Below, in pieces: positions 32,637 through 40,825 of a stretch of 64,000 nucleotides of DNA. The notes below the pieces were generated by a model. It ran no database searches, had not been told where the DNA came from, and was given only the letters and a program-made list of their open reading frames with translations. The translations under genes and the position numbers were made by a program. Numbering within the stretch: the stretch's first letter is position 1; the number at the start of each line of letters is the position of its first letter. The stretch comes from Marinilactibacillus sp. Marseille-P9653 (GTDB lineage: Bacteria; Bacillota; Bacilli; Lactobacillales; Carnobacteriaceae_A): assembly GCF_916618885.1 (NCBI RefSeq), contig NZ_CAKAKH010000001.1:248001-312000 (forward strand), written 5' to 3'.

Positions 32637-32792
32637 TTAGTCTTCATCAAAAAGTTCATCTGCACATTTCTTGCATAGAAATCCAGCATAGATGGAATCG
32701 TTGTCGATGCTGTCATGCATGGATTTAATCAATCCGTTTACATCAACTGTGGCAACATAATCGCAGTTCTTACATTCGATTTTGATATCCAT
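32637..32792 (-). CDS. Small zinc-finger-like protein
   Basis: A 51-residue protein from ATG 32792: MDIKIECKNCDYVATVDVNG and GFLCKKCADELFDED, with two CxxC pairs forming a likely zinc ribbon. GGAAGGAGATGATATTT precedes it, so the longer frame to 32858 is not used. It overlaps the end of the upstream excisionase-like gene by 23 bases, which shows translational coupling. Confidence 0.65.
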   Translation of the reverse strand: MDIKIECKNCDYVATVDVNGLIKSMHDSIDNDSIYAGFLCKKCADELFDED

Positions 32793-33000
32793 AAATATCA
32801 TCTCCTTCCGGTTTTTCTGAGCCATCAAGTTGACTGAGTTGTTCGCATAATTTTTCATAATTGATGTATGCCTTTTTGCCCACGAAGATAGCGGGAAGCT
32901 TACCTGCTTTAAGTAAAAGCCTTAAGGCGTGTTCAGGGAGGATGCCTGTTTTAGCGGTTTCCCTTACGGTCAGCATGGTTGGTTTCTTGTTTTCCGACAC
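32770..33000 (-). CDS. Excisionase-like HTH_17 DNA-binding protein
   Basis: A 76-residue protein: MLTVRETAKTGILPEHALRLLLKAGKLPAIFVGKKAYINYEKL (about residues 9-51) is the helix-turn-helix plus wing of the excisionase/HTH_17 family. Such proteins bend DNA at attachment sites to favour excision or regulate early genes. It sits between the small basic gene and the zinc protein in the early leftward operon; function as Xis is inferred. Confidence 0.75.
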   Translation of the reverse strand: MSENKKPTMLTVRETAKTGILPEHALRLLLKAGKLPAIFVGKKAYINYEKLCEQLSQLDGSEKPEGDDIYGYQNRM

Positions 33001-33151
33001 GGTTCTTCTCCTCCTTGAGTTTTTTCTCCGCCTTTTTCAGCCAGTAGTTCTGGTTGTGTTTCTTCACCTTATCAGCGTTATTGCGGCGCCACTCTCGAAA
33101 ATATTTTAATCGTTCTTCCCATGCAGCGGCTTCAAGTGTGTTTTTATCCAT
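32951..33151 (-). CDS. Small basic helical protein of clostridial elements
   Basis: A 66-residue, highly charged protein: TLEAAAWEERLKYFREWRRNNADKVKKHNQ near the start, then a lysine-rich helix (KKAEKKLKEEKNR). It looks like a small nucleic-acid-binding or phage-type HNH-adjacent helical protein; such W..RN..KVK..N..Y sequences recur in clostridial prophage-like elements. It is the first gene of the leftward operon, divergent from the repressor, with GGAGGTATGTTTC upstream. No known function. Confidence 0.6.
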   Translation of the reverse strand: MDKNTLEAAAWEERLKYFREWRRNNADKVKKHNQNYWLKKAEKKLKEEKNRVGKQETNHADRKGNR

Positions 33152-33312
33152 GAAACATACCTCCTTCTATAAATTCTGTTTCTCTTTACTTTCGCTTGAA
33201 GTATTTCGTTTCATCTGATAAATTTATGGTAATTCAGATAAAACAAAATAACAAGCATAAGAGAACTAGAATAGTAAAGTTCAAGTAAAACAGAAAAATA
33301 GAGGTGGGTTTA
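33152..33312. promoter_or_regulatory. Divergent control region between early operon and repressor
   Basis: A switch region between leftward early genes and the rightward repressor. CGCTTGAAGTA (33195-33205) and TTCAAGTAAAAC (33281-33292) contain opposed TTCAAG half-sites, and ATTCTGTTT near the left is mirrored by AAACAGAA near the right. These may be repressor operators. Confidence 0.4.
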
Positions 33313-33891
33313 GTGGGAAATCAATTCAAAGGGTTCGATAATATTTTTGCCTTAACTTTAAGAAGCATGATGGAAGAGCATCCTCACACTGGGGAGAAAA
33401 CCACACAAAAGGCACTGGCCAAAGCCATTGGTATCCGTCCACAGACCGTTAGTTTGTATATGGATGGCTCTACTCAGCCTACTGCAGATAACTTGTATAA
33501 GATTGCGAGATACTTTGATGTATCTGTGGATTATCTACTAACAGGAGTCAGCTCTGAGAACAAGGAGATACATAAAATCCTTGGTTTGTCAGAAGGATCG
33601 GTCAACCTTATTAAAAGAGCACATGATACAGACAAATTCGGATCTTATTCAGAAGTTGTACCGGTGTTGGATGAGCTTTTATCAGATGTGGACTTTTATC
33701 GTTTTTTAGAAGACTTGTCGTTTAAAATGGAGAATTTAAAAAAGCTGGCGCAGATGTCACCAGACGAGAAGGAAAAGATGATGTCCGGCCTAAATGTTGA
33801 GGGTTACTGGGCATGGGATTTGAACGCTTATGTAAATGAATTCATTAAGAAGGAACTAGAAAAACGGGGGATTTCTTTGCGTGAGGACTAA
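33313..33891 (+). CDS. Xre/cI-like repressor of the element
   Basis: A 192-residue protein starting with GTG 33313. The HTH is TTQKALAKAIGIRPQTVSLYMDGSTQPTADNLYKIARYFDVSVDYLLTG (about residues 30-78), followed by a helical C-terminal part that probably dimerises. There is no serine-lysine protease pair, so it is not a LexA-type self-cleaving repressor. GAGGTG precedes it. Its place, divergent from the early operon and upstream of the integrase, is that of a lysogeny-type master regulator. Confidence 0.82.
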   Translation: MGNQFKGFDNIFALTLRSMMEEHPHTGEKTTQKALAKAIGIRPQTVSLYMDGSTQPTADNLYKIARYFDVSVDYLLTGVSSENKEIHKILGLSEGSVNLIKRAHDTDKFGSYSEVVPVLDELLSDVDFYRFLEDLSFKMENLKKLAQMSPDEKEKMMSGLNVEGYWAWDLNAYVNEFIKKELEKRGISLRED

Positions 33892-33996
33892 AGAAAATAG
33901 TCACACAGAATGGTGTTTATTCACTTGATTTATAACACCGTTAGAGTGATAGATACCATAAGAGAAATGAATTCTCACTAGGAAGGAGGAAACGAA

Positions 33997-35364
33997 ATGC
34001 CAAGTATCAAAAAGCGAGGGGATACCTATAGAATTATGGTTTCTCTCGGCTATAACATGGAAGGCAAGCAAATCAGAAAGACCACCACATTTACACCACC
34101 GCCAAATGTCACGGAGAAAAAAGCGGAAAAACTAGCCACAGCCTTTGCCTATGAATTTGAGAAAAAATGTATGGGAATGACAAACTTCAATGAGAACATG
34201 CGATTTTCCGAGTTGTGCGAATGGTACTTTGAACAGATCGCACCACACAAGTTAAAGGAGAGAACGCTGTACACCAATAAGGAATTGATGAAGAGTTATG
34301 TCCTGCCATACATCGGGCATTTGAAACTCAAGGACATTACCACCGCTAGAATTGATGAAATGCTGAACCATCTCCACAAGCGAGGGAAAATCAGCAGATT
34401 CTATATCATGAAAGACCCATCGTTGCTTGGTGACGGGACAAGAAGGCCGACTGCAAGAAAGGCTGGTCTTTCCCTAGGTACCATCAAAACAGCCGCTAGA
34501 GGCGGTCGTGTGTCCAAGGCAACCGCCGAGAAGATTGCAGGGGCATTTGGCAAAAAGCTGAACGATCTGTTTATCGAGGAAGAAAGAGCTGATGAAGAAA
34601 AGGGAATTGATAGCACTTCTATTGCCAGAGTCAGAACCGCCACATCATCCATATTTAGCACCGCACTTAAGAAGGATATTATATGGAAGAACCCGGTGGT
34701 ACACGCCACTTCGCCAAGGGGGACAGAAAAGGAAAAACTGTTCCTTGATGATAAACAATGCAAGCAGCTTCTAAAATATTTAGAAGAGGTACCCAACAAC
34801 AATGCAAGAGTGGCACTGACCACACTAATGTACACAGGCATGCGGTCGGGAGAACTTTGTGGGCTTCACTGGAAAGATGTTGACTTGGAAAGGGGAACCA
34901 TTCATGTTCGATACACCCTTTACCGGGCAGACGGGCAGTACAAGCTGTCAACTCCAAAGACCAAATCAAGTCTAAGAATGATTGCGATACCCGCTGAACT
35001 CATTACCATTCTAAAAGAGCATAAGAAGTGGCAAGAAGAATACAAAGAGTCGCTAGGGTCAAAATGGATTGAACGAGGAGCGGTGGTAACAGGTATGGAG
35101 GGAGAATACATTAGCGGGGTTTATCTTAACTCGACCTTGAAGAAACTGCTGAAGAAGCATGACTTACCGAACTTACACGTTCACGACTTGCGCCATGCTA
35201 ATGCTTCACTGCTCATCAATGCCGGAGTACCAATCAAGTTCATCTCAGAGCATTTAGGGCATTCCAACACAAAAACCACAGAAGATATTTATGCCCATGT
35301 CTACAATGCAACAGCGGAGAAGGTAGCCAGTGCCATCAGTCAAGCCTTGGATGATGTGAGGTAG
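33997..35364 (+). CDS. Tyrosine integrase with an embedded HTH-like segment
   Basis: A 455-residue site-specific recombinase. It has an N-terminal arm-binding domain (MPSIKKRGDTYRIMVSLGYN), a core-binding domain with an insertion, and the catalytic part with R283 (TGMRSGELCGL), HDLRH (H396, R399), LGHSN (H422) and the nucleophile Y432. Residues about 158-194 (LSLGTIKTAARGGRVSKATAEK onward to DLFIEE) look like an Xre-type HTH lying inside the core-binding domain, making the protein about 60 residues longer than usual. I have seen this variant in clostridial integrases. GGAAGGAGGAAACGAA precedes ATG. It probably inserts and excises this element. Confidence 0.9.
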   Translation: MPSIKKRGDTYRIMVSLGYNMEGKQIRKTTTFTPPPNVTEKKAEKLATAFAYEFEKKCMGMTNFNENMRFSELCEWYFEQIAPHKLKERTLYTNKELMKSYVLPYIGHLKLKDITTARIDEMLNHLHKRGKISRFYIMKDPSLLGDGTRRPTARKAGLSLGTIKTAARGGRVSKATAEKIAGAFGKKLNDLFIEEERADEEKGIDSTSIARVRTATSSIFSTALKKDIIWKNPVVHATSPRGTEKEKLFLDDKQCKQLLKYLEEVPNNNARVALTTLMYTGMRSGELCGLHWKDVDLERGTIHVRYTLYRADGQYKLSTPKTKSSLRMIAIPAELITILKEHKKWQEEYKESLGSKWIERGAVVTGMEGEYISGVYLNSTLKKLLKKHDLPNLHVHDLRHANASLLINAGVPIKFISEHLGHSNTKTTEDIYAHVYNATAEKVASAISQALDDVR

Positions 35365-35447
35365 AAATGAAGATTACTAGAAGAAAAGACTACCAAAATT
35401 TGAATAAAATTAGTGTGCTCCAAGCGGGTACACTTTGCAAATTCGAG

Positions 35448-35487
35448 TGTGCTGTAAGGCTAAAATAATCCTTGCAGCACATTTTTT
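35448..35487 (+). terminator. Terminator after the integrase
   Basis: TGTGCTGTAAGG pairs with CCTTGCAGCACA, with one bulge, followed by TTTTTT. Confidence 0.8.
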
Positions 35488-35651
35488 ATAGAAAAGTGTA
35501 CTTTTAGAGAAATAGTTGGTGTTTATCCGGTGTTTTAATTTGCGATAAAAGCCAAAATGAAAATGTACGATACACAATCAGCTTTCAACAAACCTCGATT
35601 TTATGCGGGTTTCAGGCACGTTCTTAAACAATACGAAACTACTTTTTACGG

Positions 35652-36842
35652 TTAGAAAAAGAAGCCGATAGATAGTACAATCAAAACAATGATTGGAGCA
35701 GGGATTTTTCTTGTAATCAGTAGTAATACAGTGGTTATTGTAATCAGAAGATTATCCCAACTCAGACCACTTTGTTGAGTCAATAAGACAGCCGCTATCG
35801 CGATCAGTCCACCGGCTACTGCAGCTACACCCTTTAAAGCAATTTTAAATCCTTTAATGTTTTTGATAGATGCCCACATAGGATAGACAAAGTAAATCAA
35901 CAGTAGACCGGGAAGAAAAATACCAATTCCACCAGCAATCGCACCTAAAACTTGTAGAAAAGCAGAGTCTGCTTGAACGGATAAGCCACCTGCGTAAGCA
36001 CTGAAACTAAACATAGGCCCGGGTATACCTTGAACTAAGCCGTAACCCGTCAAGAACTCCTGGCTGCTCATCAGCTGATTAACTTCTACAAGTTCGCTGT
36101 ACATAACGGGAATAATGACTTGGCCACCACCAAAGACAAGATAGCCATAACGATAGAAACGCTCGAAAATGTGAATCAGTTCATTTTGGAAAACTGTAGC
36201 GAGAATCAAAGAAATGCCTGTGAAAAATAAAAATAAAGCGAGATAACCATAAGGCGGTTTGAGTGCAACACGGTTCCATAATTGCTTTTCTTTTGAAGCG
36301 AAGACACTCACCAGACCACCGATGGTCAATACTAAAGGGAAAATCCAAGGATCTCTTATAAAGTAAGTTGTTGTAGCACCGAAAACGAGTAAGCCTAAAG
36401 TGAGTTGATCTTTGATGACTTTTTTACCGATACGGTAAGAGGCTACAATAATGAAACCAACAGCCATCGGTCCTATGTAGCGTAAGATATCAGTTGAGAT
36501 ATCTTGCATATCTAGAAACTGATATAAAAAAGATAATATGGTCATAATCACTAATGCAGGAAATGCCCAGACAAGCATGGTCAAAAAAGCCAGCAAAGGG
36601 CCGCCCGTCTTGTGACCAATGGCAACGATTGTCTGAGTGCTGCTCGGTCCTGGAAGGAAACTACATAAGGCGATTAATTCAACCAATTCTTCTTCAGTGA
36701 GATACTGTTTCTTTGTGACGAGTTGGTCGGTAAAAACACTGTAATGTGCTTCGGGTCCACCGAATGCTCCCAGAGAACAGATGAAAATATCAATCAGAAA
36801 AGTTTTCCAAGTAATCGTAGAATTTTTTAAAGTTTGCTGCAT
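35652..36842 (-). CDS. chrA: Chromate ion transporter ChrA (long, two-domain CHR)
   Basis: A 396-residue membrane protein with two repeated CHR domains of about 190 residues. Signatures: FGGPEAHYSVFTDQLV and CSFLPGPSSTQ in the first, FGGGQVIIPVM and GLVQGIPGPMFSFSAYAGG in the second; P-G-P-type motifs are the CHR hallmark. It exports chromate or other oxyanions. It is divergent from arsR, and AGGAGTC lies before ATG. The pairing with arsenite genes suggests a metalloid/oxyanion resistance locus, although arsR control of chrA is not shown. Confidence 0.9.
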   Translation of the reverse strand: MQQTLKNSTITWKTFLIDIFICSLGAFGGPEAHYSVFTDQLVTKKQYLTEEELVELIALCSFLPGPSSTQTIVAIGHKTGGPLLAFLTMLVWAFPALVIMTILSFLYQFLDMQDISTDILRYIGPMAVGFIIVASYRIGKKVIKDQLTLGLLVFGATTTYFIRDPWIFPLVLTIGGLVSVFASKEKQLWNRVALKPPYGYLALFLFFTGISLILATVFQNELIHIFERFYRYGYLVFGGGQVIIPVMYSELVEVNQLMSSQEFLTGYGLVQGIPGPMFSFSAYAGGLSVQADSAFLQVLGAIAGGIGIFLPGLLLIYFVYPMWASIKNIKGFKIALKGVAAVAGGLIAIAAVLLTQQSGLSWDNLLITITTVLLLITRKIPAPIIVLIVLSIGFFF

Positions 36843-36986
36843 GATTTAGACTCCTTATTGTCAGTGTATTGTACAGTCTATTCAAAGATACAATAAAAAG
36901 AAAGGCATATCTATGCTTAAAGGGAAATTTACAAACTTTACAATTCTCTGGTTGAAATTTGAAATTATAATTGATATGATTGCTTC

Positions 36987-37002
36987 ATCAAAATGATTTG
37001 AT
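36987..37002. promoter_or_regulatory. Candidate ArsR operator
   Basis: ATCAAAATGATTTGAT is an imperfect palindrome with 6-base arms ATCAAA/TTTGAT, 15 bases before the arsR start. It resembles the ATnnAAnnnnTTnnAT-type sites of ArsR repressors. Confidence 0.5.
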
Positions 37003-37016
37003 TAAGGAGATAAGCG

Positions 37017-37346
37017 ATGTCTCATATTAAAACGACAAAAATCGATTTACCGGATGTAGCGACTTACGCAAAACAATTCAAAGCACTGTCCGATCCAATA
37101 CGGTTATCCGTTTTACACTTACTAGCAATGAATGGGAAATCTTGCGTTTGTGATTTAGAAGAATTACTCGATTTACCGCAGTCCAAGCTGTCCTATCATT
37201 TGAAAATTTTATTGAATGCCGAGTTAATCCAGAAAGAAATTTCAAAAACATGGAGTTATTATTGGGTAGACGAAGATAAAACAAACGAACTACTTTCTGA
37301 TCAGTTTTGCTACTTTTTAAAATCTGCAGAGGAAGACTGCTGCTAA
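37017..37346 (+). CDS. arsR: ArsR-family metalloregulator
   Basis: A 109-residue winged-helix repressor: FKALSDPIRLSVLHLLAMNGKSCVCDLEELLDLPQSKLSYHLKIL. The CVCDL pair (about C43 and C45) in the DNA-reading helix region is the classical arsenite site, and CC at the C-terminus (C108, C109) may add a third thiol. Arsenite binding releases DNA. It leads the operon with the CoA-disulfide reductase 14 bases downstream and acr3 further on. AAGGAGATAAGCG gives the ribosome site. Confidence 0.92.
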   Translation: MSHIKTTKIDLPDVATYAKQFKALSDPIRLSVLHLLAMNGKSCVCDLEELLDLPQSKLSYHLKILLNAELIQKEISKTWSYYWVDEDKTNELLSDQFCYFLKSAEEDCC

Positions 37347-37360
37347 TAGGAGATTAATTT

Positions 37361-39022
37361 ATGAAAATCGTTATTATCGGTTCAGTTGCTGCAGGAACTT
37401 CTGTCGCTGCAAAGGCAAGAAGAAATGATGAAACAGCTGAAATCGTCGTTTATGAAGAAGGTCATGATATATCTTATTCAGTTTGTGGAATGCCTTATTT
37501 TTTAGGTGGAGAAGTGGATACGGTCGACGAACTAATTCCCAGAGATGCAAAGTGGTTCAAAAAACGGTTCGAATTTGATATTCATACAAATCATCGTGTT
37601 ACTGCAGTTCATCCTGAAATAAAAGAAATAGAAGTGTTCAACAAAGAAACTGGAAATACGAAAACAGAAGCTTATGATAAACTGATTTTAGCTACTGGAT
37701 CTTACTCATTGACACCTCCGCCATTCAATCAAGGGACATTTGAAAATGTCTTTCATGTAAAGACGATGGACAATACGAAAAAAATCGATCAGTATATGCA
37801 AAATAATGAAGTCAAACATGCGGCGATTATTGGTTCAGGATTTATTGGTTTAGAAATGGCTGAACAATTTACCCAAAAAGGGATAAACGTTTCGATCATC
37901 GAATTAGCAGATCAAGTATTTCCAAAAATCGATCCAGATATGTCTTATCACTTACAAGAAAAGCTAAAAGAAAATGAAGTGGATCTTTACTTGGGAGATA
38001 AAGTAGAAACTTTAGAAGGAAATCAGAAAGTAACGCAGCTGCACACAGCTAACGGAAAGGATATTCCGGTAGATCTTGTCATTTTGGCAGTAGGTGTTAG
38101 ACCTAGTACTTCACTAGCAGAAGCAGCAGGAATCAAACTTGGTGATACAGGAGCAATAAGCGTCAACACGGTTATGCAGACGTCCGAAAAAGACATTTAT
38201 GCTGTTGGAGATGTTGCTGAAAGTTATCATCTGATTACTGGAAAACCAACGTATCATCCATTAGGATCTACAGCAAATAAAATGGGACGAATAGTAGGTG
38301 ATCATCTTACAGGAGGTTCTTTATCCTTTAAAGGAACGCTTGGAACGGGTATTTTCCGCTTGTTTGACTTAACGGTTGGCTACACAGGATTATCCTATTC
38401 AGAGGCTCAAAAAGCAGGGTTCAACCCAATTGTGATTCATAATATCAAACCGGCTCATGCAACCTATATTGGCGGAAAAAATCTTCTGATCAAAGGTGTC
38501 GCTGACAAAGAGACTGGTAGGGTGCTGGGAGCGCAGATTGTTGGTCCAGAGGGTGTAGACAAGCGGATCGACGTTCTTGCAACAGCTATCACTTTTAAGG
38601 CAAATGCAGAAGACCTATTCCACCTGGATTTGGCTTATGCGCCGCCATTCAGTACAACCAAAGATCCCGTGCATTATACAGGGATGGTACTGGAAAATGC
38701 CCGTCATGAACTTCCAGTGATAACACCTGAAGAACTGTTGGCGCACTTGAAGGAACAGAAACCGATTCAAATCGTTGATGTGCGTTCTAAGTCGGCGTAT
38801 GAAAAAGCTCATGTAGAACAAGCGATGCATCTTTCTATGCCGGAATTGCGTAAAGGACTTGAAGCGCTTGATAAGAATCTGCCAACAGTCGTTTACTGCA
38901 ACAAAGGCGTAACCAGTAATACTGCCCAAAATGTATTACTGAACGTTGGATTTAAAACTGTCTATGTATTATCTGGTGGACATACGAACTATCAGTATTA
39001 TAAAAATAGTATCAAACATTAA
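37361..39022 (+). CDS. CoA-disulfide reductase fused to a rhodanese domain
   Basis: A 553-residue flavoprotein. The FAD site is IGSVAAGTSVAAKARR (residues 5-20), the redox cysteine lies in SYSVCGMPYFLGG (about C43), the NAD site is GSGFIGLEMAEQ, and the second FAD motif is DIYAVGDVAE. The C-terminal rhodanese domain (about 450-553) has its thiol in VVYCNKGVTSN. CoADR-rhodanese enzymes reduce CoA disulfides, persulfides or polysulfides. In the ars operon it may supply reduced thiols or reduce arsenate-type oxidants; that is inference. AGGAGATTAATTT precedes ATG. Confidence 0.9.
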   Translation: MKIVIIGSVAAGTSVAAKARRNDETAEIVVYEEGHDISYSVCGMPYFLGGEVDTVDELIPRDAKWFKKRFEFDIHTNHRVTAVHPEIKEIEVFNKETGNTKTEAYDKLILATGSYSLTPPPFNQGTFENVFHVKTMDNTKKIDQYMQNNEVKHAAIIGSGFIGLEMAEQFTQKGINVSIIELADQVFPKIDPDMSYHLQEKLKENEVDLYLGDKVETLEGNQKVTQLHTANGKDIPVDLVILAVGVRPSTSLAEAAGIKLGDTGAISVNTVMQTSEKDIYAVGDVAESYHLITGKPTYHPLGSTANKMGRIVGDHLTGGSLSFKGTLGTGIFRLFDLTVGYTGLSYSEAQKAGFNPIVIHNIKPAHATYIGGKNLLIKGVADKETGRVLGAQIVGPEGVDKRIDVLATAITFKANAEDLFHLDLAYAPPFSTTKDPVHYTGMVLENARHELPVITPEELLAHLKEQKPIQIVDVRSKSAYEKAHVEQAMHLSMPELRKGLEALDKNLPTVVYCNKGVTSNTAQNVLLNVGFKTVYVLSGGHTNYQYYKNSIKH

Positions 39023-39138
39023 ATAGTACGCTTATCCAATCATGTCTTCTGCGTAATCAGCTGGAGACATGGTCGGAGATAGCGATTTTTTTAGAGAGCT
39101 TAATCAAAAAATATTGATGAAGTAAATTGGAGGAAATG

Positions 39139-40191
39139 ATGAGTAAAGTAGCAAAGAAAGACATTAGTGTATTTGAACGATATCTAACCGTATGGGTTCT
39201 GTTATGTATGGTAATAGGGGTTATGATTGGACAATTTGTTCCGCAGATTCCAGAACTGTTAAGTCGGTTTGAGTATTACCAAGTATCGATTCCAACGGCC
39301 ATTTTAATCTGGATTATGATTTTTCCGATGATGCTCAAAATCGATTTCGCAAGCATCATGAACGCAACCAAGAAACCTAAAGGACTCTTTCTGACGACGA
39401 CCGTCAACTGGTTGATCAAGCCGTTTACAATGTTTTTTATCGCTTCTTTTTTCTTTCTGATTGTATTCAATGGAATGATTGAAGGTGAACTAGCGAGAGA
39501 ATACATTGCGGGAGCAGTCTTGCTCGGAGCGGCACCTTGTACGGCAATGGTGTTTGTATGGAGCAAACTGACAAATGGAGATCCTGCCTATACGCTGGTT
39601 CAGGTGTCGGTGAATGATATCATTATTTTAGTTCTTTTTGCACCGATCGTAGCACTTCTACTCGGTGTTGGAAATGTAGTTGTTCCTTGGAATACATTAT
39701 TACTATCAACCGTTTTGTTTGTAGTGGTACCTCTAGTGCTAGGGATCGTTGTTAGAAAGCTTGTTGTCAGTAATAAAGGAGAGAATTATTTCGAAAAAAC
39801 CTTTGTCAGTAAGTTTGACCGAGTAACGATGGCCGGATTATTATTGACACTGATCATTATTTTCTCTTTTCAGGGAGAGCGAATCGTTCAGAATCCGGTA
39901 CACATAGTACTGATCTCAATTCCTCTGATTCTGCAGACGTTGCTTATTTTTGGGGTAACCTACTTTGGAGCATATGCTTGTAAATTACCTTATAATATCG
40001 CAGCACCTTCTGCAATGATTGGCGCAAGTAACTTTTTTGAACTATCAGTAGCAGTTGCTATTTCTTTGTTTGGGCTTAATTCCGGTGCCACATTAGCAAC
40101 GGTTGTCGGTGTTCTTGTAGAAGTGCCGGTCATGTTGATGCTGGTAAAAGTAGCGAATCAAACACAAGGATGGTTTGATTTTAATAAGTAG
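39139..40191 (+). CDS. acr3: Arsenite efflux transporter Acr3
   Basis: A 350-residue protein with ten predicted membrane helices. The essential cysteine is in GAAPCTAMVFVWSKLTNGDP, diagnostic of Acr3; later YNIAAPSAMIGASNFFELSVAVAI is the second half-site. It exports As(OH)3 by proton antiport. ATG 39139 (MSKVAKKD) is chosen because GGAGGAA lies 5 to 7 bases before; ATG 39136 is next best. It follows the reductase by 116 bases, with a small inverted repeat CATGTCT/AGACATG in between that may reduce readthrough. Confidence 0.93.
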   Translation: MSKVAKKDISVFERYLTVWVLLCMVIGVMIGQFVPQIPELLSRFEYYQVSIPTAILIWIMIFPMMLKIDFASIMNATKKPKGLFLTTTVNWLIKPFTMFFIASFFFLIVFNGMIEGELAREYIAGAVLLGAAPCTAMVFVWSKLTNGDPAYTLVQVSVNDIIILVLFAPIVALLLGVGNVVVPWNTLLLSTVLFVVVPLVLGIVVRKLVVSNKGENYFEKTFVSKFDRVTMAGLLLTLIIIFSFQGERIVQNPVHIVLISIPLILQTLLIFGVTYFGAYACKLPYNIAAPSAMIGASNFFELSVAVAISLFGLNSGATLATVVGVLVEVPVMLMLVKVANQTQGWFDFNK

Positions 40192-40202
40192 AATGAAGCG
40201 TG

Positions 40203-40238
40203 AAGAACAGATAAGGCTTTAGCCGGATCTGTTCTTTT
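40203..40238 (+). terminator. Terminator after acr3
   Basis: AAGAACAGAT and ATCTGTTCTT form a 10-base stem followed by TT. Confidence 0.75.
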
Positions 40239-40311
40239 CATTTATCTTACAATAATAGTTTAGTAGAATGAAGATAGAACTATTAAGTAAAATATAAGAA
40301 AGAGGTAAAAA

Positions 40312-40728
40312 ATGACGGTTACATATAAAGAAACAAAAGCTATACAGACGGAGAAAGTCAGAGAACTGTACGTAGATGCTGGGTGGATGGCATATACTGA
40401 AAAAAAGAACATCATTGATGCAATCGTACCAAACGCACTACAAGTGATTTCTGCTTGGGAGGGAGAGGAACTTGTAGGATTAGTTAGAACTGTTGGAGAT
40501 GGTGTTTATATTATGTACATTCAAGATATCTTAGTGAAAAAAGCTTATCAAGGGAGAGGGATCGGAAGTCATCTATTACAAACGATATTATCTGGTAACA
40601 AACAGATTCCTCAAAAAGTATTAATGACAGAAGATACGGAAAAAACGATTAAATTTTATGAGAAAAATGGGTTTACAAAGGTGAACGGAAAAGAAACCGG
40701 TGTTGCCTTTTCAAGATATGATCGTTAA
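40312..40728 (+). CDS. GNAT-family N-acetyltransferase
   Basis: A 138-residue enzyme. The acetyl-CoA-binding strand-loop-helix is YIQDILVKKAYQGRGIGSHLL (positions about 81-101; QGRGIG is the pyrophosphate loop), followed by the late helix TIKFYEKNGFTK. The substrate is not evident; small GNATs of this length acetylate amines, antibiotics or protein N-termini. AGAAAGAGGTAAAAA precedes ATG. It stands alone between terminators. Confidence 0.85.
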   Translation: MTVTYKETKAIQTEKVRELYVDAGWMAYTEKKNIIDAIVPNALQVISAWEGEELVGLVRTVGDGVYIMYIQDILVKKAYQGRGIGSHLLQTILSGNKQIPQKVLMTEDTEKTIKFYEKNGFTKVNGKETGVAFSRYDR

Positions 40729-40755
40729 ATCTATAAAAACTAGAAAATCATAAAA

Positions 40756-40787
40756 TATAGGCATCTTTCCTCAGAAAGATGCCTATA
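40756..40787. terminator. Bidirectional terminator
   Basis: TATAGGCATCTTTC and GAAAGATGCCTATA form a 14-base perfect stem with a 4-base loop between convergent acetyltransferase genes. Confidence 0.85.
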
Positions 40788-40825
40788 CCAATTTGTATTA
40801 TATATACCAATATTAGTGGGGGTGC

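Larger units (their letters stand above)
26736..35503. mobile_element. Integrative element of clostridial character, about 8.8 kb (ends approximate)
   Basis: An integrase at the right end, divergent repressor and small regulators, a P4/D5-type primase-helicase, a lone capsid gene and several hypothetical genes with families best known from Clostridia. The codon use and higher GC of 28.1-35.4 kb differ from the AT-rich backbone. Short matching sequences AGTGTACTT (26736-26744 and 35495-35503) are the only candidate ends I found, so the limits are tentative. No relaxase or conjugation gene is present, so it would be mobilised in trans or be a phage satellite. Confidence 0.6.
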
